The notes under the pieces: generated by a model
The model's database searches: none
What the model was told of the DNA's origin: nothing
The model's input: only the letters and a program-made list of their open reading frames with translations
Position numbers and translations under genes: made by a program
Shown here: one piece after another, positions 12,801 to 26,200 of the stretch
Position numbering within the stretch: position 1 is the first letter of the stretch
How the letters are laid out: every line of letters starts with the position of its first letter
Origin: Gambelia wislizenii
Lineage: Eukaryota > Chordata > Lepidosauria > Squamata > Crotaphytidae
Reading direction: 5' to 3'
Assembly (NCBI GenBank): GCA_030847615.1
Contig: JAUMIR010000004.1
Span: 104,236,001-104,300,000 of the forward strand
DNA: 64,000 bases

Positions 12801-15800
12801 GTACACTAGGGATGCATTTGTGCACGACAACATTAAGTATTCTGAGTAGCTACTCTTGCATGGGTCCCCAGTATGTTTTCCAAACTTTTATAAATTTAAG
12901 AAATCTAAGAGTTACCAAAGACATTTATACACAGAAACACACTCAGAAAAAATATATGATGGCCAACCCACCACCCTCATAGACACATATCTTAAACCAG
13001 TCCTTGTCAAGCTATCTGATATGGCACACTGGTAATTTCTCCCCTAATATGCCAAGGACAGGTACAATACTTGTACCACATTATTGAACACTCACAAGAG
13101 ACCAGCACCTGATGGTTTGCAGGCTAGCACTGATCCATGGAGCATCACTTCAAACAACACTGGCTTAAACTACCATTATTATTAGAAAAATCAGAAAATA
13201 CAACAGGTCTACATCCAGTAGTTAAACTTGGAACAGTTTACATCATACTAGAAAAGAGCTTATTAGAACAGAGTGCTACTGCACAAAATAAGGTAGGGCA
13301 TTTATAGAACAGAATGATCAGCAAATTCTGTTTTCTGCACAGAAAATGCAGTAGTTCAGGACTTATGCTGTGCTGTTTTCTGCACAAAAATACTATGTAC
13401 AATATTTGCACAGAGTAAGTCATGAACTGAGACAATCCTCATTAGTCCAAGATTCTCCTTATCAGAGTTTCCCAGCACTCTAGAAACAAGGTTTTTGACC
13501 ATTTCCCCAACATTTTAGAATATTCTTTACACCCTTACTCCGAAGTGTCCTTTACATGGGTAGAGAGCATGAGTTCCTTGGTTTTCTAAGTTGATCATGG
13601 TAGTGTACCATTTGGGTAGATGACTCAAATGATGACACAGAAGAACTTGTAATGGCACAGAGAACTCAAGAGTACCCGAAAGAACTCTCAAAAAGCCTCT
13701 GTGAAAAATTTGCAAACCAAACCCTCTAATCAAGCATGGCTCTCGGAATGACATGTCCCTGTTGGGGAGTGGAATTCATTTGACCAGCTTTGGCCACAGT
13801 GGTTCATTATGGTAGGACAACCTTATCCACAGAACCAATATCCATGGTTTCAGTTATCTACGGGACACAAAACAGAACACATACCATAGAGTCTTCCTAG
13901 AAAATGCCTAGCAAGGCATCCTCTCTAGACATTTTGTAGGTCCTCCAAGGCAACTCTATGGTATTTTAAACCAGAAGTACCATTACTTTCAATGGTGTTT
14001 GCTGTTATTGCAGTTTCCGGTATCCGTGGTAAGTCTAGGAACCGAACTCCTGCAGATATGGGAGTCCTACTGTACGCCTAATTAGATCGCTGTGATACAC
14101 ACTATGTGGGCCTGCCTTTGAAAATGGACTGGAACCTACAGCAAGCGCAAAGTGCAGTGGCCAGGCTATTGTCTGGTGTCTAGAGGCCATATAACACCAA
14201 TCTTTAGTTGGCTTCAAATCTGCTTGCTGGTTCAATTCAAGATGCTAGTTTTCACCTACAAAGTGCTAAATGGCTGGGGGCTTGCTCTCTGAAAGACTGC
14301 TTCCTCCCATATGAACCTGGCCAGAATGTTGAGATCCTCAGAGGAATCACTGTTTCATGTCCCCACCAGCCCAAAAAGACAAGGTTGGTGAGTATACAAG
14401 ACAGGGCTTTTTTTCTAGTAGCATCTTCATTGTTAAACTGCCTCCCAAATGAAATCAGGCCAGCCCCATTCCTACTGAGCATCTGGCAGGCATGCAAAAA
14501 TTCATTGTTCTATGTAGCCACAGGATTTTTCAAAACCAAGATTTCTATGAAAATTAGTTACTGTAAACAAAGCAACCTGCCTGAAAATACTGCTGCAATA
14601 TACTAAATGTGGATCTAGGAGATCTTAGTTCAATTCTCACCTCTCTTGGTCATAACTAAGATATAAACATCACAATAGTACTTGATGTCAAAGACTATAA
14701 ATGAATTTATAAATGTATAAATACACAGCTACAGAAAAGCATGTTCCTCCCTGCAGGACAGGTGAAAGTATCATGCCCAAGGACAGAGACGGATTTTAGT
14801 ATCTTGAACTTAAGGCATCTTTTCCTTAAGAAATTAAGATGTCCACCTAGTGCCCTGGAGCAATGCATTGGTGGGGAAAAGTGGATTCAGTTCCATGTAC
14901 AGGTTGACCCCATATCCATGGGGGATATGTTCCAAGACACACACACAAACACAAACCGTGGATAACTGAAACCATGGATAACAGTTAATCCTATAACAGT
15001 TAATCCTACTATGAGACAAATGCTGAAAGTTGACCACAGAATCACATTAGAGGGCCTAGAAATGCCTAAAGAGAACATATTTTTTCAGACGTGGATAAGT
15101 GAAACCATGAATATCCGTGAATACGGGAGTCAACCTGTACTCCACCTTGAGGAAGAACACAAATGTGCAATAAATACAAAAGTCTGCCAGGGTGTGATGA
15201 ATATGTGATAAATACAAAGGGTTATCAGAGTAACTAAGTTAAAAAAAAATTCAAAACATCTTCAGATTTGTATCTTACCTCTGGTATAAGTCTGTCCAAA
15301 TGTTCAGCTCGGTTCTCATGTGAAGGATGTGTAGAAAGCCATTCTGGCAATCTTGGTTGCCCCTGAATAGTCTCAACTAGTTCCATTTGCTGCCAGAATA
15401 CAGAACTTGCCCTTACATCCATACAAGCCTAGAAGTAAAGAGAAGAGGGTACACAGAATACTGCAGCAAAGAGGTTTTTAGAAATATACCACACAGTTTT
15501 CATGTATTGACAGACTTCATCACTTGTAGTAGAAATCGTATATAGATAATCTAGAGTTTCACAAACCATTGCTAGGGCTTCAATCTGTTGACACCCACAA
15601 ACATTCTCAAGTAGCCTAGCCAGCTGATAGAGTTGATCAAATAAAACCAACCCTTAAATTCAGGGATAAGGACAATATGTTCTATAGATGTTACAATCCT
15701 CAGTCTATGTAGGACCTGTACCATCTCATGAAGCTGCTGCCAGATTTGTAGTGGTAAATGGAAGGCAAACAGAAGGGAGCACAATTTAGGGATGTTTTTT

Positions 15801-18800
15801 TCAGAGTAGGAGAACAATGACATTGTCTGCCAGAATGCTAGGGCAACTGACTACATCTCCTTGTTCTGGCAAGAGAATGAAGTGATAAAAAGGCTTTGAA
15901 ATTATATAATTATTTGTGACAGAAGGAAGTCAGAGAATAAAGGAAGTAATTAAGCAGAAGATAGATATGTCTTCATTTTTGGTTGAGAGGATTTCTACTC
16001 ATGCTAGTGGTTTAAACCAGCCTTCCACAACCTGCTTCTGTATATCTACCCACCTAAGATGGTATCCAGATGTGTGTTGCTTCATGGACCAAAATGGTAG
16101 GCCCCAACTCAAGACCACAGGCTGCCACGATCTAAATAAATATGCTTAGAATGACAGCTTTAATTAAAATTCCCAAGGTAGCTACACAATTTGGAATGAC
16201 CCCCACAAGTTCAGTGATCTAAGATAACCTGTTCTATGCCAATAGTTAAAAATAACCATGGGAACAGGGTTTTGTACATGTAATTGCCCATCTCAGGCTG
16301 AAATCCAATTGTTAGTTCCAAGTAGATTAGACCCACTGAAAAATGGATATATATGCATATGTATGTGCATGCTGATTTACCAAGCCCCCAATGGATTTAC
16401 TCAATTTAGGACTAGCAATTGGATGTATGCCTATGCATTTATTTAAAATCAAATAGAAAAGAGCTAGGGCTTGCAGAATTTAATTACTGAGTCAAACTGA
16501 AGAACAACTACTTGGTCATAACTTGATATGTGCTTGAACACAGAGTCAAGGGAAGAATGGCTTATTACCAAACTCACATCTTTTTAATCCACATATAACT
16601 TTCAGGGTGGGGGAACAGAGCTGTACGTGAACAGTAACTTCAGTTGTAAGCAAAACACCCGGTGTCTGCAAATGCAAGCAGCTCTCTCAATTGAACAGGT
16701 GGTATCTGTGCACATATGTTAACGCAAGAGGAGAAGATACCAATTATGCTAATGGAAGCAAAACCATCTGGGTTAAGATCTTGACCTTTATAAGCAAAAG
16801 AGGAACTGCTGTAGCAATGTTGAAAAAGTGGAAACAGACTTTTAAAATGATCTAGACAAATAAACAGGGCACTGAAGTAAGGAAAGATGGACCTTTCAGA
16901 GGAAAAAATACTTATTTGTATAAAAAGCACACAATATTTCTCTGAATCAATGCATATGCAGAAATATCTATTTAATATGCTATTAAAATTATGCCCAATA
17001 AAAATCTTATGTACTCAGCCAAGGTACTTAATATTTATTCTTGTAGTTATTTATGAGTATTCATGAACTGCATCTAAAGGTGTACAACAATTGTAAAACT
17101 ATGTAATATAAAACTATACATAAAATCAACAAATATCTGTATTATGTGTATATATAAAACATGTAGGCTGGGTTGTTCCTGGAAGAATGTCCCCAATATG
17201 ATCCTAAAAACACTAATCATTGGAGCACATCTAGTATCAGTGGGAAGTACATGTAACCTCACTGGCTCCCCTTACTGAACTCTGGGCTGCAGCAATTTTC
17301 ACCATGCCTCTGCAAATCACCAGGCGATCTGCCTATAGTGAAAGAATCATTGCAACCACACAAGGAGCAGCTTCATAACAACAGCTTGGCATGTGAAATG
17401 GTATCCAAAATACTTGAGTTTTCCAATGGCTACCATACCATGTACATAAATAACTATGGATATTCACATGGATTTGTATATAATGGTTACTCTAAACAAA
17501 GGGCTTGTCTACGTGGGCAATATACCCCGTCTTGCCCCCATCATAGAGCCCCACAGTCCTGACAATGCAGGGCTTTTGCCCCATTCTATCTCCAGGCAAT
17601 CCTTACCACTCCTGGACATAGACAGGGGGAGATCAGGTAGGGCCTTTACTGTGTTTGTAAAAAATACCTGCTTTAATCCATTCCCACTGGTAAGAAACAG
17701 ATCAGGCCTCATGTGTCCGCAGGAGCCCATCCCCACAGGCCAGCCTGCCGCTGCAGCTGCTGCTCTGCCTTGATTTTCTGGAGCAGAAAGGGGTCCCACA
17801 GCATGTGACCAAGGCTGGTCACATGCAGGGGGCCTCGGTCACATGTTGCGGGCCAGGTTCCTCGCTTCCAGGAGAGCAGGGGAGATGACGGCAGCAGCAG
17901 ATGTAGTGATGGGCCAGTGTGTCTGTCTGGGCTATGGCCTGTCTGGAGGTGGTAACAGGGGAGGAACAAACCTCGTGTAGATGTGTCCTAAGTAGACCCA
18001 ATGAACCAATGATAATTTAGTAAGCCAAAACTCATGTAAATTTAAATGATATAATGGATCTACTCCAGTTGGGGCTAATAATACAATGCAAGCTGTGGTG
18101 TGTTAGCAGGTAGAAAGTTGATTGTTACTTACCAGCATTGTTAGCAAGTACAAAGTTGAGGGCTACTTACCAGGGCTCCACCATTCTGATCTCCCTTCCT
18201 CTTTCAAGCAAGACACTTTTATAATACAGCTACGATGTATGAATGCCCGATGGTCCCAGCTACAGTACACATATTGAACCAACTGAACTTACATAAATGT
18301 TGACTTACCAAATTATCCACCAACTTAATCTATCTGCTCTAGCTAGGAATACCAATTGGAGGATGGCCAAAGATTTCATGTAGGTTACACCTCCCCCCCA
18401 CCCAATATTTTTCTTTACAGGAGCCAAAATGGTATAGTGGTTCAATTGTTGGATTAGAACTCTGGGAGACCTGGGTCTGAATCCCCACTCAGCCATGGAA
18501 ACCCACTGGATAACCCTAGGCAAGTCACAGTCTCTCATCTTAGAGGAAGGCAATGGCAAACCTCTGCTCAATACATCTTGGCAAGAAAACACTACAAAAC
18601 ATTCACCATAAATCAGAATAGACTTGAAGGTACACAACAGAAACATTTTTCTCTCCAGTTTTCTTTTCCTCTACAGCATTACCTTTTCTAATAATAAGGA
18701 AATCCCTGGTTTAAAAAAAATCGAAGAATTTCTACCCAAAGAAATAAAAGTTTGTCAGTGAGAACTGCCTTGTTTTCAAAGTTTCTAAGTGGCTCATTAA

Positions 18801-21800
18801 GCTAATCTGTCCTTCAGTAGTCAAGACACTTTGTGTAATAACACACTATTAACAGTAGGTGGCAATAATGATATAGGTTTTTTCTTTCTCTCAACCTCCT
18901 CTCTAGCTGTACTGATGAGCCCAGCACTGAAATACCGAATTCAAAGACATCACAACTATACAACAAAAATAATTTATGAGTATCACAGTATACCTAAATG
19001 TAGTCAAAATAATCTTATATTAATAAAAAAATATCCATATTATTACCTTAGCTGCAAACTGAAGTCCAACTTTGTCAGCTTCGGCTTCTAATGTCCTGCT
19101 ATAGGGCCTATCAAACAGCAGCTAGAAGGAAATGGAAGGGAAAAAAAAGACAAGAACTTATTTCCTGCCCATCTGCTAAAGTAACTAGATACAAGTTAAT
19201 GCTGGGCTCTTCTACACTGGTCTTAAAAAGTGTGCATTCTTGCAATATAGCTCCTTGACATTTGCCAGTTGTCATGTCCATATCTCCATATTCAAAAAAA
19301 AAAAATTTGGTGGTGGGGGGGAGCTGTTTGTAGCAATTTTTTGCACCTGCACTAAGTCTCTTCCAAACTTTTTTTTAAACAACCAGGGCATTGTTTGCTG
19401 AGGTTATCCTACAGTATAAAGCATACATTTTCTCCTTCCTTCCTTTAAAATAAAATCCTAGTTACATAGCCACCATGCAAAAGTAACATTTCATTGATGC
19501 ACTTAAGCTCTAAGAAAAATCATTTTAAAAAAAGTAGGGGGAGGAGGAGAGAAGGAGACATTTTAATTCCAACAGGTCTCAGAATTAATAAAGAAAATCC
19601 ACTTGAGCGAGGGAATAAAATATTGCAGCTGGTTCTGAGTATTGCCAGAAATTAATCTGGCACAATAATGCCCCCCCCCACAAGAAACATTGTTTGTTAA
19701 AATTAAAAACAACAAGAATTACAGCAACAAACACTGAAATCTCCAGAGACACATCCCTAGTCTGGAAGAGTCTGCTGTGTCATCCAAAAGGGACATCTCT
19801 GAATGGGATTGTGGTACTAAATAGTTTGGGAACCAACAAGTCAAGATAAAAGCTTCCTAACTTTACTAGAAATATTGAGAAGAGCATTTGTTAATACAAA
19901 TGGGATGCTAGAACAGGTGTGGGAATCTTGCTGAATTTCAATTCCTACCACTACCTGTTGCCTATACTAACTAGATCTGCTTAGAGTTGCAGACAGAATT
20001 GTAGAGTTGGAAGAGACCACAAGGGCCATCTAGTCCAACCCCCTGCCATGCAGGAATACCCAATCAAAACATTCCTGACACATGGCCATCCAGCTTCTGT
20101 TTAAAAACCTCCAAAGAAGGAGACTCCACAACACTCCGAGGCAGTGCATTCCATTGTCGAATAGCTCTTACAGTCAGAAAGTTCTTCCTAATGTTTAGGT
20201 AAAATCTCTTTTCCTGTAGTTTAAATCCATTGCTCCGTGTCCTTGTCTCTGAAGCAGCAGAAAACAAGCTTGCTCCATCCTTAGTATGATATCCCTTCAA
20301 ATATTTAAACATGGCTATCATATCACCTCTTAACTTTCTCTTCTCCAGGCTAAACATGCCCAGCTCCCTAAGCCACTCCTCATGGGGCATGGCTTCCAGA
20401 CCTCCCACCATTTTGGTTGCCCTCCTCTGGACACGTTCCAGCCTGTCAATATCCTTCTTGAACTGTGGTGCCCAGAACTGGACACACTATTCCAGGTGAG
20501 AGCTGACCAAAGCAGAATACAGTGGTACTATTACTTCCCTCAATCTAGACACTATACTCCTATTGATGCAGCCTAGAATTGCATTGGCTTTTTTAGCTGC
20601 CACATCACACTGCTGACTCATGTTCAGCTTGTGGTCCACTAAGACTCCTAGATTCCTTTCGCATGTACAGCCATCAAGCCAGGTGTCACACATCCTGTAT
20701 CTGTGCATTTCATTTTTAATGCCCAAGTGTAGTATCCTACATTTCTCCCTGTTGAAATTCATTTTGTTAATTTTGGCCCAGCTTTCTAATCAACACATTT
20801 GTAGGGCTGCACAGTCCCAACGCTTAGCTGGAAGGGGCAGAATCATATCAAACCCAGACAGTTGTAAAAACAAGGAAACAGCAACAGTAAGATCAATAGG
20901 TGTCTTCAACCCCAGAAAACATTTCCTGGCACCTCCCCTTAAAAAAAAAAGAAAGAAAGAAAAAGCAACTGTGTTGGCACAGATATTTTCCATTTCTGGA
21001 ATGCAAAAGGAAAGAAACTGCCAAATGTGACAAGTAGCAAAGAACTCAGTTTGGCAACTTGTGCACTATAAAGAAAAAATGATGCTGAAGTATCATTGAT
21101 CATCCTGACAGTTCTCTCAGCCATTTTAGGTTAGGTTACCGAACTGCCTTTTCCTACATCTCTGATTTTATTCCTGACTGGCAGGAAGTTCAAGTGTAAT
21201 AAGAAACTTTGCAGGGAGAGCAAGACCATTTATTCCATTCTCTCTTTCTGGTTAACGAGCCTTGTAACACTGAGCCAAGAGAAGCCAAGTGGAAGGATTC
21301 AAGGCATTCAGGGTTCTGGATTGTTTGGGGAGATCTGTGAGTTTGGGCCAATAACACTGAAATAGTACAATATTGGCTCAATCATTGTAGGGGGAGAAAT
21401 ACCTATACTGTATTTTAAATTGTTTTCTGGGTGATCAAGCTAACCATTAAAAACACAAAGGAATCAAAGAAGAAAGTTCAATCACACAATGCACACCATC
21501 CTTTAGAAAGTAAACATTGCAGGTGATGAATGCTACAGTAGAATTTAAATTATTGATTCTAGGTAAGTATATTCCACTCAGTAGTATGCCTAAGGCCAGT
21601 GGAATGAGTTTAGAAGAAAAATGTCAGTAACTCATAGCAGCAGCCAGGGAAAGAAAAGAATACTCTGTTTCCTAACATTTACCCTCAGCTCACAACAGTC
21701 TAAAGTTTAGATGCCAATACACAACATTTGTAACCTCCACAAATCAATCTAATCATTTTTTAAAAAGCCAAACTATTGACCAACACCAAATCTGAGTGAG

Positions 21801-23159
21801 GTATACAGTTGTCCCTCCATATTCACAGATTTGGCATTCATGGATTTAAGTATTCACGGCTTGAAAATATTCTTAAAAAAACAATAATCCAAAAAGCAAA
21901 CCTTGATTTTGCCATCTTATATAAGGGACACCATTTTGCTATGCCAATGCATATAATGAGACTTGAGTATTCACAGATTTGGGTATTCACAGGGGGTCCT
22001 GGAACCAAACCCCAGCAAATGTGAAGGGACAACTGTACATAATATACCTGTAGACTAGTTCTATGTCTCTCTTAACTTGTCTGCACTGTCCTTTTTAAGC
22101 AGAGAGATAGAGATCTCAATAACCTCTTCCCAAGGAGAAAAGGCATGCTAGGGCTTGCAACTGGCCATTCACCCAGGCTCAACTATAGTTTCTCTACGTA
22201 TTCAAGATGATTTAACAGCAGAAGTGGGCAAAGGGTGGGCCCTAGGCTACATGTGGTACCCCCAAGGATGTTTTTGTGGCCCTCGACACTTCAAGAATCC
22301 ACAGACCAAACTTTTTCTGGCCAAAAAAAGCAAGGGTAAATTTCTGCTTCTGGAAGCCTTTTAAAAAGTCTTTTACAAGGTTTCCCTATATTGTTTAATA
22401 TCCTCCCCGCTCCCACCCACAAAAAAACCCCACAATTTTTTGAGAACTAGAAATAGACCCTGGCCACTTTGGGTTTTACATTTAATTTTCAATAGACCAT
22501 CTGGTGGGGCCCAAATACCCTAAAGGCATCAGATTCGGTCTGATCTCAGAAGCTAAGCAGACTCGGCCCTGGCTAGTACTTGAATGGGAGACTGGGAACT
22601 AATACCAGGTGCTATAGGACATGTTTCAGAGGAAGGAACTGGCAAAGCCACCTCTGAATATTCTTTGCCCAAGAAAACCCTATGAATTTCATAAGCCAAC
22701 AGGCAACTTGAAGGTACAGACACAGTCCATGTGGACCCCAGAGAGTCCTGAAGCATAAAAGTAGAGTCTGAACCTACTGCAGTTGTCTACTCCAGCCCTG
22801 CAAGATTCTAGGAGTTGACCATGTGCTGCCTGGGATTCTATAATCCAAAAAGTAACTTTTTCTGAGCTTTGACACTATACCATCAATGATCAGCATGCAT
22901 CGTGAGAAAGAGCCCCCCCCACACACACACACACAAGTAATGCTGGAACCAAGGAAAATTAGCTGGCACAGGGCAAAGTGAGAAAAGGTGATGTTCTTAC
23001 CTCCTGAAACCTGGCCTGGATCCACTGGCCTAAAATTGCCAAACTGTCTCGAGGACAGATAGCCCATATCATTGTGAGAAGAATGAGTGACAGAAAATCC
23101 AAGAAATGCTCCAGGCTTGCCTTCTCTGCCTTAAAACAGGGAAAATATGCTTATTTGTT

Positions 23160-23218
<59 letters not shown>

Positions 23219-26200
23219 ATAAAAATAAAAAAAAATGTGTATGTGTATAGTAGTAGTAGTAGTAGTAGTAATTTCTTACCCGCCTCTCCCTGTGGATCAA
23301 GGTGAGAAACAACACCAAATAACCCAATACATATAAAGACATATAAATGGATTTATAAATATAAAACATATATAAAAGTATATCATAGAATCATAACATC
23401 ATAGAATCAGAGTTGGAAGAGACCTAAAGGGCCATCCAGTCCAACCCCCTGCTATGCAGGAATACACAATCAAATCATTCCTGACAGTTGGCTATCCATC
23501 CTCTATTTAAAAACCTCCAAAGAAAGACTCCACCACACTCTGAGGCAGTGTATTCCACTTCTGAACAGCTCTTACTGCCAGGAAGTTCTTCCTAATGTTT
23601 AGGTGGAATTCTTTTCCTGTAGTTTGAGCCCACTGCTCCATGTCCTAGTCTCTGGAGCTGCAGAAAACAAGCCTGCTCCATCCTCAGTATGACATCGCTT
23701 CAAATATTTAAACATGGCTATCATATGACCTCTTAACCTTCTCTTCTCCAGGCTAAACATACACTGCTGCCTAAGCTGTCCTCATAGGGCATGGCTTCCA
23801 GACCACCCACCATCCTGGTCACCCTCCTCTGGAAACATTCCAGCTTGTCAATATCATTCCTGAATTGTGGTGCCCAGAACTGAACACAGTACTCCACTGG
23901 TTTTTTTAGCTGCTGCATCACACTGCTGACTCATGTTCAGCTTGTGGTCCACTAAAACTCCTAGATCCTTTTTGCATGTACTGCCCTCAAGCCATATGTC
24001 ACCCATCCTATATCTGTGCATTTTATTTTTACTGCCCAAGTGTAGTATCCTACATTTCTCCCTGTTGAAATTCATTTTGTTAATATTGGCCCAGCTTTCT
24101 AATCTGTTCAGGTCATTCTGAATTCTGATCCTGTACAGAATATAAAACCAATCCATATTAAAATTCATCAATAAACACTTTAAAACCATAATTTAAAAAT
24201 AATCTGGGTAGGCCTGCCAGAAGAGATTGGTCTTTACTTCTGATTTAAACTCAAATAGCATTCTGAGCTGATGGATCTCTTCTGGCAGGTCATTCCACAA
24301 TCTGGGAGCAGCTGAAGAAAATATCCTTCTGGGTAACATTCAATCTAGTTTGGGCTGACTGAAGTATATGTCTCCTAATCTCAGGCATACTTTTTGTATT
24401 TAACAATCTTAAAGAATTTAACAGTATATTTAAAAAATACATTTCTACCCTTAATAATCATTTTAAAAAAAAACTACAACAAAAAACTTTCCACTATGGC
24501 AACATGCAATGTAACTGCATTTCTTCCAGATAAAGGGCACCAAAGAAGAGACACCTTAAAATTAGGGTCATAAATTATTTAGCCTTACTAGAACAGTAAG
24601 CAAAAGCTGTGCTCCTGAAACCCTTTATAACTAGAATACAGCATTCCATTGTGATTGTCTGAGCCATAAGGGCTAGTAGACTGTGCTAGCCACAGCTCCG
24701 TTTGGTCAAAGGCAGGCACAGGAAGTTGTTGTCCCTGATGCCATAAACCTGTGATATTATAGTGCAGTCATAGCAAGAATATCAGAGATCATTGGGTTTT
24801 TCTGACAACCAACCCAAACAGACATTTAGCAGAAGAATCTGCATGCTATTACCGTCTCCATCAGCATACTCTAGGAAACCAACTGGCAGAAGAAACATTG
24901 AGGAATACTGTACTACACAAGGGTCTTTTCTAGTGATAGTACCACTTCATAACAAAGTGGATCTATTCCGGCATGCAAGCCATACCTACGGACAGTGTTC
25001 TCCATTCTGTTTTTAAAATGAAATGGCAACCGTTCAAAGCACTACAAGCTCACCACATACTTCATTAAAACCATGCCTCCATACAGAGATCTCTTCCTCC
25101 ATCCATAGATCATCATTTCCTCTATTTGGTATGCACATGCTCCGTTTTAAAAAAAATATTATTGCATAACTGCGTGGTCTCGTGAGTCCTTCATTCAGCT
25201 CACAGTGTTTGATATTCTCACGAGTCTTCCTGTTTGCGCATGTGTGCATGACGTGACTGATTATTTGTGTAATGTCAGAAGAAAGAACTTGCAAACTACC
25301 TCTGCTCTGGGGTATACACACACACCCTATGCAAATACAACCAGAAACATTTGTGCAACGTCTTGCTCAAGTCTGCCCCCCCCCACTGCCCCAAAAGACT
25401 TATGTTTAATATTTAAGATATCTGCAGTCTCTACGGATCAGTTATTAGGCTTTTGCACAGCACTGACCCGTTTGGGAACAAAAAGGGATTTTAACTGCAC
25501 TGCCAAGCAAGAAGAGAAGGGGGGGGGATGCTAGGCATTCCCTGTGTGAGGCTCAAACTTATGACCTGATTATGAGACTGACATGCTGCCAACTTTGCCA
25601 ACAAGACTCATACAGGTGAGGGAGCCTGGGCTTCCACTTTCTCTTTTCAGCCTTGCAGAAGAAGTAACTTGATACAATTGCAGCATTAGACAGGTAAGGT
25701 GCTAATTGCTGCAAAAGCTCCTCTTTGTTCTTTGTTACATTGTTGCAAAAAAGGTCTCTGGTTAAGTAAATGCCAGAGCCTCCCAATTCACATAGTTAGG
25801 CACCTTTGACAGGTTAGGGAATCTAGGTAGAATAACAAAAGGGCAGACTGGGGATGGGAAGGGGGCAAGGGTTTCAAGACAGCAGGGGAGGAATAAATTT
25901 ATTTTTAATGGTAAAGAAACATTACATTAAATGCATTAAATGCAAATATTGGTAAATTAAGCAGCTGCGAAATTGCACGAATTAGGGGTTAAAAAGTTAC
26001 TGGATAACTTGGGAATTAAGTTATTAGCCTGTGAGTCTGACCGCTGGATAACCAGAGCAACCACCAGAAGTTGAATACCAGGGAAGCAGGAGGAACAACA
26101 GATCGGGGAACTGTGGGCAGAGCAGGCATGCCCACTCCTGCTACATGTGCTCACACAAAGCACCCGTGAATGAAAAGTAGTGCTTCTGAGGCTCACGGCA

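Noticed and set aside
22521..22640. Functional 5S rRNA gene
   Set aside because: Only the decayed 3' half is present and it is joined to a SINE body and tail.
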